In this document: positions 18,101 through 24,460 of the stretch, one piece after another
How the letters are laid out: every line of letters begins with the position of its first letter
Position numbering within the stretch: position 1 is the first letter of the stretch
Assembly (NCBI RefSeq): GCF_036057275.1
Contig: NZ_CP107945.1
Coordinates: forward strand, 5,208,001 to 5,272,000
Direction of reading: 5' to 3'
Length of the DNA stretch: 64,000 nt
From: Streptomyces sp. NBC_00390
Lineage (GTDB): Bacteria > Actinomycetota > Actinomycetes > Streptomycetales > Streptomycetaceae
Program-made: the position numbers and the translations under genes
Notes under the pieces: generated by a model
Database searches by the model: none
What the model saw: the letters and a program-made list of their open reading frames with translations, nothing else
What the model was told of the DNA's origin: nothing

Positions 18101-18656
18101 GAAGGTCGTGCTGTACGCGCCGACCTGGCGTGAGGACCGGCCCAAGGGCGGCGGCCGCTACGCCATGGATCTCCGGCTCGACCTGGCCGCCGCGCGCGAA
18201 CGGCTCGGCGCCGGCCACCATCTGCTGATCCGCCGGCACTATCTGGTCAACGACCCGCTGCCCGGCACGGGGGGCTTCGCCCGTGACGTCTCGCGCTACC
18301 CCGACGTCGCGGAGCTGATGCTGGTGAGCGACGTACTTGTCACCGACTACTCCTCGCTGATGTTCGACTTCGCGCAGACCGGCCGCCCGATGCTGTTCCA
18401 CACCTACGACCTGGAGCACTACCGGGACACGCTGCGCGGGTTCTACTTCGACTTCGAGAGCCGGGCTCCGGGGCCGCTGGTGCCCGGCAGCGCGGAGCTG
18501 ATCGAGGCACTGCGCGACCCGTCCGCCGCGACCGCCGCGTTCGAGGACGGGTACGCCGCCTTCCGTGACGTGTTCTGCGATCTCGACGATGCGAGGGCTG
18601 CCTCGGCGGTCGCCGACCGGATGCTCGACGAGTTCCGACGCGGGCCGTCGAGTTGA
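15189..18656 (+). CDS. Bifunctional GT2 glycosyltransferase / CDP-glycerol glycerophosphotransferase-like protein
   Basis: A large protein of 1155 residues. The N-terminal third is a GT-A (GT2) domain with VVVPVYNVDEFLEECL, the nucleotide-binding VDDGSTDGS and an intact DSDD metal motif in FVDSDD. A middle part of about 400 residues is beta-rich with no recognised motif. The C-terminal third is a TagF-type Glyphos_transf domain: FCSFDGRQYSDSP, QTWHGTPLKRIG (the catalytic-histidine region), YAPTWREDR and TDYSSLMFDF. Such fusions polymerise or modify teichoic-type chains at the cytoplasmic membrane. The ATG at 15189 is chosen because the preceding five residues are not part of the fold; 15174 is possible. 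Actual donors (CDP-glycerol, other CDP-polyols) cannot be told from sequence. Confidence 0.88.
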   Translation: MPVRLSVVVPVYNVDEFLEECLGSLAGQSLRDIEVVMVDDGSTDGSAEIARAFAEKDARFRLVSQENAGLGAARNTGIRHARGEFLTFVDSDDVVPAGAYEKMVASLDTSGSDFVTGNVFRLRASGRTEQSPMFREPMATSRTATHVTRHWALLYDRIACNKVFRRTFWDRHSFAFPEGVLFEDIPVILPAHFLAASVDVLHDSVYLWRDRDGSITTRRARPQAVHDRVASVSRAQQFLAREKKWAEGRRRYETSVLSSDLWLFMEALPDGDAEYHQAFLEHAGAFAGSAGQRATAALPLHLRVKWQLVRERRLAELLDLLAYEKQGGRDAFRLRGLRRSRAAYPVLTAPLPRGVARLGAAELPVIAHLTEVAWRDGMLHLKGYAYLRNQPCDERRPVTLGWLRSGRRRVVPLRLRAADAPQATADSRQSLHCYDRSGFETVVDPTRLGTTDATWNIEVGILSGGRLLRAPVRLSGNPAAPAVHHVRDDLRIVPVLSGNKLRLKTERVAAVFTGHRAAPGGRVRIEGTALGAGPAPRALRLDSRHTKEHIEVPVTFTGGAFAAEVAVEALASDGESRTCPWNVRLLRADGSRLPVAVRAADPGRHALPDPARELVFTTDASGNLVLSEQTPQPIADTFAWALSGELVVEGSFPEQALRQTELVLQHSGTHEEAAFPVDAQDGGRFRAVLAPSAVDGLGGELPLAEGRWYFFFRKRGESDPARYSPMRLAPAEHAAVPAVQGLRGRDFALNRRFHDQLVLESGPVLPPGERGGFNERRLRERGAVLRVGPRRDTVLFCSFDGRQYSDSPRAVHEELLRRETPFEHLWVVRDQQVRLPSGVRAIAYGGADWHEALATARAVVTNTQLPDWFERGTDQFVVQTWHGTPLKRIGRDLLGTAQANRPYIESLPRRAAQWSLLVSPNRFSTPILRRAFGYEGEVLESGYPRNALLHAEDRVKIAASVRERLEIPDGKKVVLYAPTWREDRPKGGGRYAMDLRLDLAAARERLGAGHHLLIRRHYLVNDPLPGTGGFARDVSRYPDVAELMLVSDVLVTDYSSLMFDFAQTGRPMLFHTYDLEHYRDTLRGFYFDFESRAPGPLVPGSAELIEALRDPSAATAAFEDGYAAFRDVFCDLDDARAASAVADRMLDEFRRGPSS

Positions 18657-18845
18657 CGGCGTCGGGCATACGGAAGGACGTGTGGTGAACGGCCTGAATC
18701 GTTCGGGTTACGGACCGGTATGGACCGTCCGGGTGATTCGCGCGCCGTTCCTTTGCCAAAGATCGCAGCGCAGTCAGCAGTCCAGCATTTAAGTGTGTTT
18801 ATCGGTGCGCGCTGTTGACGTTGCGGATTGCTACGTTCGGCGGCC

Positions 18846-20090
18846 ATGGAGCTGCGCTTGCGAACGAAGACCGGAACGCTGGATGTGCGAAGAGCGCGAA
18901 CCCTCGTGGCTTCGGTGGCGGCGGTCGCCTTCGTGGCGAAAATGGCGCTCGCCGCCCAGCTGCCCGGCCCCGCCGACGTGCGGTTCTTCGGTGCGTTCGC
19001 ACGCGCGATCTCCCAGGTGGGTCCGATCCGCATCTACGAGCATCCGATGCCGGGGCTGCCGGTCTACAACCACCCGCCGCTCGCGAGCTGGATGCTGCTC
19101 GGACTGGACGAGCTCCACCAGCTCGGAATTCCGTTCGCCACCCTGATCCGCGCACCCGCGTGCCTGGCCGACTTCGTGTCGGTCCTTCTCGTTTTCGAAA
19201 TTCTGCGCAAGCGGCGTTCGGTGCGTGCGGCGACGGCGTGCGCGATCGGCTGCGCGGTGAGTCCCGTTCTCATCGCGACATCCGGATATCACGGAAACAC
19301 GGATTCGGTCGCCATCATGCTGATGGTCGCCGCCGCCTATCTGCTCGTCGACCGCCGCGCCCCGTTCGCCGCCGGAATGTCCGCCGCACTCGCCGTCAGC
19401 GTCAAACTCATTCCGGTCGTGGCGATTCCCGCACTGATCGTGGCCGCGGCCCGGGCCGGCCGCCCTGCTCTGGGCCGCTTCGCCGCCGCGCTCGGCGGCG
19501 TCCTGCTGCTGCTGTGGGGCCCGGTCGTGGAGACCGTGCCCGAGCCGCTGCGGGCGAAGGTCCTGGAGTACGAGGGCGGACGGGCGCGGCTGTGGGGCCT
19601 CGTCAAGTTCGCCGACTGGCTGGGCGCGTCCGACGAGTTCATCGTCACCCTGCACAGCGACTTCCACTTCCTGGTCGTGCTGCTCTGCATGGCCGCCGGG
19701 GCCGCTCTCGCCTGGATGCGGCCCACCGCGCCGGCCTACGGCGTCGCCCTGTCACTGACGCTCCTGCTCCTGCTCAGCACCGGCTCGGCCGTCCAGTACC
19801 TGGCCTGGCCCGTGGTCGGCCTCTTCCTGTTCGGACTGTGGGAGGGGGCCGCTTTCAGCGTCGTCGTCGGTGTCGTCACGGTTCTCGTCTACCGGGGCGC
19901 GAGCGCCGTCCGCTGGAACGACGCCGCGCTCGTCCTGGCCGCGGCCGGCTGGGTGCTGCTGGCAGCCGGGATCGTGTCCGGCGTCCGCAGAGTCCTCACC
20001 GCCCCGTGCCCGCCGTCGGAGCAGGAGCCGGTCACCGTCGTGGCCCCGCGCGCGCAGTCGCCCGCCACCCCCGCCTCCCCCGTCAACTGA
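18846..20090 (+). CDS. Polytopic membrane glycosyltransferase (GT-C type, DUF2029/GT87-like)
   Basis: A 414-residue integral membrane protein with about ten hydrophobic helices. The first extracytoplasmic loop holds the acidic region DVRFFGAFARAI followed by YEHPMPGLPVYNHPPLASW, the layout of GT-C transferases that take sugars from polyprenyl-phosphate donors. GYHGNTDSVAIMLM is another conserved-type loop. The C-terminus is a short Pro/Ala/Thr-rich cytoplasmic tail. The ATG at 18846 is preferred over the TTG at 18828 because it lacks only six residues that add nothing to the fold. It is followed after 44 bp by a GT2/methyltransferase gene and then by an SMR-like gene, suggesting one pathway. 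Exact sugar and acceptor are unknown. Confidence 0.85.
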   Translation: MELRLRTKTGTLDVRRARTLVASVAAVAFVAKMALAAQLPGPADVRFFGAFARAISQVGPIRIYEHPMPGLPVYNHPPLASWMLLGLDELHQLGIPFATLIRAPACLADFVSVLLVFEILRKRRSVRAATACAIGCAVSPVLIATSGYHGNTDSVAIMLMVAAAYLLVDRRAPFAAGMSAALAVSVKLIPVVAIPALIVAAARAGRPALGRFAAALGGVLLLLWGPVVETVPEPLRAKVLEYEGGRARLWGLVKFADWLGASDEFIVTLHSDFHFLVVLLCMAAGAALAWMRPTAPAYGVALSLTLLLLLSTGSAVQYLAWPVVGLFLFGLWEGAAFSVVVGVVTVLVYRGASAVRWNDAALVLAAAGWVLLAAGIVSGVRRVLTAPCPPSEQEPVTVVAPRAQSPATPASPVN

Positions 20091-20134
20091 TTCCGACCGA
20101 ACCGAAATCAACGGAGAGTAGAGAAGCCCTCGTG

Positions 20135-21670
20135 ATGGAAAGCCCGTGCCGTCCGAGCCCACGGATCGGCATCCTGGTAGTGGCGTACAACGCCGAGTCC
20201 ACGCTGGAGAGGACGCTCGACCGCATCCCGGAGGACTTCCGGTCCCGTGTCGCCGAGGTCCTCATCCTCGACGACGCCAGCCATGACGAAACGTTCACGG
20301 CGGGTTGCCGCTGGTCCCAGCACCCGGGCAATCCGCCGACCGTCGTCATGCGGCACACCAAGAACCTCGGTTACGGCGGCAACCAGAAGGCGGGTTACGC
20401 GCTCGCGGCCGAGCGCGGCCTCGACATCGTGGTGCTGCTGCACGGCGACGGCCAGTACGCCCCCGAACTGCTGCCCCAGATGGTCGCCCCCATCGAACGC
20501 GGCGAATGCGAGGCCGTGTTCGGCTCCCGGATGATGCGGGCCGGCAGCGCGCTCAAGGGCGGTATGCCGATGTACAAGTGGCTCGGCAACCGGATCCTGA
20601 CCCGGCTCGAGAACGGACTGCTCGGCTCGCGGCTCACCGAGTTCCACTCCGGATACCGCGCCTACAGCGTCGCCGCCCTGCGCCATCTGCCGATCGACCG
20701 CAACACCGACGCCTTCGACTTCGACACCCAGATCATCATCCAGCTGCTCGACGCCGGGATGCGGATCAAGGAGATCCCCATCCCGACCTACTACGGCGAC
20801 GAGATCTGTTACGTCAACGGTCTGCGCTACGCCAGGGACGTCGTCAAGGACGTCCTCGAGTACCGGCTCGCGCTCAAGGGCTTCGGCACCTGCCCCTGGA
20901 TCCCCAAACCGGTCGACTACGCCTTCAAGGAGGGCGACGGCTCCTCGCACTCCGCGATCCTGCGGATCATGCGCAAACTGCCGCCCGGCCGGGTCCTGGA
21001 CCTCGGCTGCTCCGGCGGGCTGTTCGCGCAGCGCCTCGAAGCCCAGGGCCACACCGTCACCGGCGTCGACTTCGTCGAGGTGCCCGGCGTACGGGAGCGC
21101 TGCTCGGCGTTCCTCCTCGCCGACCTGGAGGAGGGACTGCCGGCGGACCTCGGCAACGACTTCGACTATGTGGTCGCGGGAGACGTCATCGAGCATCTCT
21201 CCCACCCCGAGCGGGTGCTCAGAGAGATCGCGGAGGTGCTGAGCCCGGGCGGGAAGGTGCTGCTGTCCGTACCGAACTTCAGCCACTGGTACGCACGGCT
21301 GCGCGTCACGCTCGGGATCTTCGACTACGACCGGCGCGGCATCCTCGACGAGACGCATCTGCGCTTCTTCACCCGTGGCAGCCTGCGCCGTACGGTGCGC
21401 TCCGCCGGCTACGACCTGCTGAGGGTCAGCGCGACCGGCGCACCCTTCTGGTCCGTGCTCGGCGGAGGGATCCTCCCCAGGGCACTGGGCAGGATCTCCG
21501 GTCTTCTGACCCGAATGCGGCCGACACTCTTCGGCTATCAGTACGTCGCGGTGCTCACCCCGCACGCGGCGCAGACGATCATCGCTGGGGAGCACGTCGA
21601 TGTCCAGGACATCCTCAACCACCCGTACGTCCCCGCCGAGCGAGCGGGCCGAGTGGGCGCCGGCACCTGA
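20135..21670 (+). CDS. GT2 (polyprenol-phosphate sugar synthase-like) fused to SAM methyltransferase
   Basis: A 511-residue two-domain protein. Residues 1 to about 240 form a GT2 domain of the dolichyl-/polyprenyl-phosphate hexose synthase type (ILVVAYNAESTLERTL, LDDASHDET, TKNLGYGGNQKAGYALA, LLHGDGQYAPELL, FHSGYRAYSV). Residues from about 285 form a class I methyltransferase: motif I is VLDLGCSGGLFAQRL, the acidic ribose contact is GVDF and motif IV is VVAGDVIEHLSHPERVL. No membrane helix is evident. The start is the ATG at 20135 (a GTG at 20132 is equally spaced from GAGAAG). The fusion suggests that a lipid-linked sugar is made and an adjacent step methylated. It lies between a GT-C gene and a flippase-like gene. 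Confidence 0.87.
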   Translation: MESPCRPSPRIGILVVAYNAESTLERTLDRIPEDFRSRVAEVLILDDASHDETFTAGCRWSQHPGNPPTVVMRHTKNLGYGGNQKAGYALAAERGLDIVVLLHGDGQYAPELLPQMVAPIERGECEAVFGSRMMRAGSALKGGMPMYKWLGNRILTRLENGLLGSRLTEFHSGYRAYSVAALRHLPIDRNTDAFDFDTQIIIQLLDAGMRIKEIPIPTYYGDEICYVNGLRYARDVVKDVLEYRLALKGFGTCPWIPKPVDYAFKEGDGSSHSAILRIMRKLPPGRVLDLGCSGGLFAQRLEAQGHTVTGVDFVEVPGVRERCSAFLLADLEEGLPADLGNDFDYVVAGDVIEHLSHPERVLREIAEVLSPGGKVLLSVPNFSHWYARLRVTLGIFDYDRRGILDETHLRFFTRGSLRRTVRSAGYDLLRVSATGAPFWSVLGGGILPRALGRISGLLTRMRPTLFGYQYVAVLTPHAAQTIIAGEHVDVQDILNHPYVPAERAGRVGAGT

Positions 21671-21704
21671 GCCGGATCGCGGGCTCCCTGCCAGGAGGAA
21701 GATC

Positions 21705-22079
21705 TTGTCCCTGCCCAGTCTGCTGTTGCTGCTCTTCGCGGTCTTCTCGTCGGCGGCCGGGCAGATCATGCTGAAGCACGGCATGCGGTCCGCGGCAGCC
21801 GCGGCCGAGCACGACGGAGGATCGCTGGTGCTGCGGGCCGCTGCCACCCCCTGGGTGGTGTTCGGGCTGCTCGTCTTCGCGGTGTCGGCGGTGGCCTGGA
21901 TGTCGACGCTGGCGCAGGTGCCGCTGAGCGTCGCCTACCCGTTCAACGCGCTGGGCTATCTGCTGATCGTGCTCGCCGGTTCGACCGTGCTGCACGAACG
22001 GACCTCGATCTGGACGTGGGGCGGCTCGCTGATGGTGGTCGCCGGTCTGATCACGGTGATGGCGGGCCAGCAGCGCTGA
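21705..22079 (+). CDS. SMR/EamA-like four-helix membrane protein, putative lipid-linked sugar flippase
   Basis: A 124-residue protein with four membrane helices (LPSLLLLLFAVFSSAAGQIML; WVVFGLLVFAVSAVAWMSTLA; VAYPFNALGYLLIVLAGSTVL; WGGSLMVVAGLITVMAG). The VPLSVAYPFNALGYLLIV stretch resembles the small multidrug resistance/ArnE-ArnF group, which in known cases moves undecaprenyl-phosphate-aminoarabinose. I chose a TTG start at 21705 because a perfect AGGAGG lies 6 bases upstream and the in-frame extension has no fold; earlier starts would overlap the preceding gene. It follows the GT2-methyltransferase gene by 34 bp. A drug-efflux role is possible but the context favours lipid-sugar flipping. 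Confidence 0.8.
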   Translation: MSLPSLLLLLFAVFSSAAGQIMLKHGMRSAAAAAEHDGGSLVLRAAATPWVVFGLLVFAVSAVAWMSTLAQVPLSVAYPFNALGYLLIVLAGSTVLHERTSIWTWGGSLMVVAGLITVMAGQQR

Positions 22080-22085
22080 GCGCAC

Positions 22086-22125
22086 GGGGGCGGGCGGACC
22101 GGGATCACGGTGTCCGCCCGCCCCC
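22086..22125. terminator. Bidirectional terminator between convergent genes
   Basis: A perfect 14-bp inverted repeat (22086-22099 / 22112-22125) with a 12-nt loop, lying 6 bases after the SMR-like gene and 8 bases past the stop of the convergent transferase gene. It can serve both. Confidence 0.85.
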
Positions 22126-22133
22126 GGACGCCG

Positions 22134-24422
22134 TCAGGCCCTGTGCTCGGCCGGCTCCGGCGCCGTTGCTTCCCCGGCGGCGGGCCCGGCGGGCGGCTCC
22201 GGTGCGGTGCCCGCGTCCGTCTGCCGCGGTACGGCGACCGGGCGGCGCTCCTCCAGCGGCACCACAGCCGGCAACTCCCGTTCGCCGAGCAGCACATGCC
22301 GCACGACCCGCTCGGCGGCCCTGCCGTCGTCGAACGTGCAGAACCGGGCCCGGAAGGCGGCGCGCAGCGCCCGGTTCTGCGCGCTGTCCCAGGTGCCGTC
22401 GGAGAAGACCCGGATCACCTCCTCCGTCGTACGCGTCACCGCCCCCGGGGTGTCGCCGGGCTCGCCGGAGAGCAGGTCGAAGCAGACACCGCGCACGGCC
22501 CGGTAGATCTCCCAGTCGGGCGCGTGCACCACGATGGGCCGGTCGAGGTTGGCGTAGTCGAACATCACGGACGAGTAGTCGGTGATCAGCGCGTCCGCCG
22601 CCAGACACAGCTCCTCGGTGCTCGGATGGTCCGAGACGTCCACAATGCCGCGGTGCCCGGTCAGCCCGCTCTCGTCGTGGAAGTAGTGGGCGCGGACCAG
22701 CAGCACGGTGTCCTCGCCGAGTTCCGCCGCGATCCGCTCCGGATCGAGCCGGCAGGTGAAGGTCCGCTCGTAGTCGCGGAAGGTCGGCGCGTACAGGATC
22801 GCCCGCTGCCCGGGGCGGATGCCGAGCCCGGCGCGGGCCGCGGCGATCCGCTCTTCGGTGGCGGTGACCAGGATGTCGTTGCGCGGATAGCCGGACTCCA
22901 GATGACGGGCCGCGCTCGGATAGGCCTGCGACCAGCTCTCCGTGGAGTGCGGGTTGGACGACAGGCTGATGTCCCAGCGGTCGACGCGGCGCAGCAGATC
23001 CTTGAAGTTGAGCCCCTGCGCGGCGGCCGGGTAGGCGTGCTGGCCCACGCCCATCACCTTGAGCGGGGTGCCGTGGTGGGTCATCACATGGACCTGGCCG
23101 CGCCGCTTGACCACCTGATTGGGGAAGTTGACGTTGCTGATGAAATACGTGGCCCGGGCCATCACCGACCAGTAGCGGCGTGTGCCGGGCACCACATGGT
23201 CGACGCCGGGCGGCAGTTCGGCCGCGGCCTTCGGCGAGAGCACCCACACCCCGCGCACCTTCGGCGCCAGCTCCGCGGCCTTGTGCTGGATCGCGGCCGG
23301 ATTGCAGCTCACACCGCGGTTCCAGTACGCGCTGTAGACGGCGAGCCTGCGGTTGAGCGGCAGCAGCCGCTGGAACCGGTAGTAGAGAGGGAACAGCCTG
23401 CGTGCCGCCCGGCTCCGGACGGCGGGGCCGGCGGCCAGCAGGCCCCGGCGGACCGCCAACGCCGCATCGAGACCCCTGAGCCTGCCCCAGCGGCCCCTCG
23501 TCAGCAGCCGCAGCCGCAGCGCCCCGAACCCGCCGGGCGACTGGTGGCCCTTCGGCCGGTGGTCCCGGTGGAAGGCCGCCACCGCCCGCGCATAGCTGCG
23601 CCGTCGGCGCGGGACGGTCGCGTACGCCTCCAGCAGCTCCCGGCAGGCCAGCGCGAACAGCGGGCCGTGCACGGAGTCGAAGCGCGGCGTGCCCTGCAGC
23701 GCGTCGAACAGCTCGCTGAACTGCTCGACGAGGTCGTTCGGCGCGACCTGGTCCTCCGGCTCGGCGGGCGAGGGCAGCTGGCGCTGCCCTCGGTGCTCGA
23801 CACAGGCCGCGGGCAGGGTGGCGACGGTCCGTGCGGTCACCAGCGTGCCGAGCGCATAGGTCCGGTCGCCGTACTGGCCCGGGGCGAAGGGCACCTGCCC
23901 GGCCTCGTGGAAGTCGCGGCGCACCGCGCGGTTCCAGCACACGGCCGCGACCTGGAGCAGCTCGGGACGATCGGCGAGCGTGCACACGGTGCGGTCGCCC
24001 AGCTCGCTCAGCAGCTGGAGGGAGCGGCTGGGCAGCGGCGTACCGCGGAACGGGGTGCGGACATGGCCGTAAAGCAGCACATCGGGGTCCTCGGCGGCCG
24101 CGAGCCGGTCGGCGATGCGCTGCAGCGCCCCCGGCAGCAGGACATGGCCCGCCTCCAGGAACAGCAGGTAGTCGCCGGTGGCCCGTTCGGTCCCGGCCGT
24201 GCGCCGGCCGTCGGAGCCCGCGGGCTGCGCGAGATGGACGGCGCGCACCCGGGGGTCGCGGGCGGCGATCTCGTCGAGCAGCTGCCCCGAGCCGTCCGGT
24301 GATCCGTCGGCGACCCCGATGATCTCGAAGTCGGCGAAGGACTGCGAGAGCACCGAACTCAGGCACTCGCGCAGGCTCCCGCGCACATGACGGACGGGGA
24401 CGATGACGCTCAGGCGGGGCAT
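22134..24422 (-). CDS. GT2-like (degenerate) / CDP-glycerol glycerophosphotransferase-like protein
   Basis: A 762-residue protein with the same layout as its upstream neighbour: an N-terminal GT-A-like domain (PRLSVIVPVRHVRGSLRECL) and a C-terminal TagF-type transferase domain with MTHHGTPLKVMG, LYAPTFRDYERTF and ITDYSSVMFDYANLDRPIV. In the N-terminal domain the metal-binding motif is EAGH at residues 90-93, where the neighbour has DSDD at the same positions, and the nucleotide-site motif VDD is VAD; this half is therefore probably not an active glycosyltransferase. The C-terminal half keeps its motifs and should be active. The ATG at 24422 has GAGAAAGA upstream. The Pro/Ala/Glu-rich C-terminal tail is disordered. 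It is a tandem paralogue of 24461-26719. Confidence 0.9.
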   Translation of the reverse strand: MPRLSVIVPVRHVRGSLRECLSSVLSQSFADFEIIGVADGSPDGSGQLLDEIAARDPRVRAVHLAQPAGSDGRRTAGTERATGDYLLFLEAGHVLLPGALQRIADRLAAAEDPDVLLYGHVRTPFRGTPLPSRSLQLLSELGDRTVCTLADRPELLQVAAVCWNRAVRRDFHEAGQVPFAPGQYGDRTYALGTLVTARTVATLPAACVEHRGQRQLPSPAEPEDQVAPNDLVEQFSELFDALQGTPRFDSVHGPLFALACRELLEAYATVPRRRRSYARAVAAFHRDHRPKGHQSPGGFGALRLRLLTRGRWGRLRGLDAALAVRRGLLAAGPAVRSRAARRLFPLYYRFQRLLPLNRRLAVYSAYWNRGVSCNPAAIQHKAAELAPKVRGVWVLSPKAAAELPPGVDHVVPGTRRYWSVMARATYFISNVNFPNQVVKRRGQVHVMTHHGTPLKVMGVGQHAYPAAAQGLNFKDLLRRVDRWDISLSSNPHSTESWSQAYPSAARHLESGYPRNDILVTATEERIAAARAGLGIRPGQRAILYAPTFRDYERTFTCRLDPERIAAELGEDTVLLVRAHYFHDESGLTGHRGIVDVSDHPSTEELCLAADALITDYSSVMFDYANLDRPIVVHAPDWEIYRAVRGVCFDLLSGEPGDTPGAVTRTTEEVIRVFSDGTWDSAQNRALRAAFRARFCTFDDGRAAERVVRHVLLGERELPAVVPLEERRPVAVPRQTDAGTAPEPPAGPAAGEATAPEPAEHRA

Positions 24423-24460
24423 GGACACTCTTTCTCGTCGGTGTGCTTCGGGCTTCTTCG

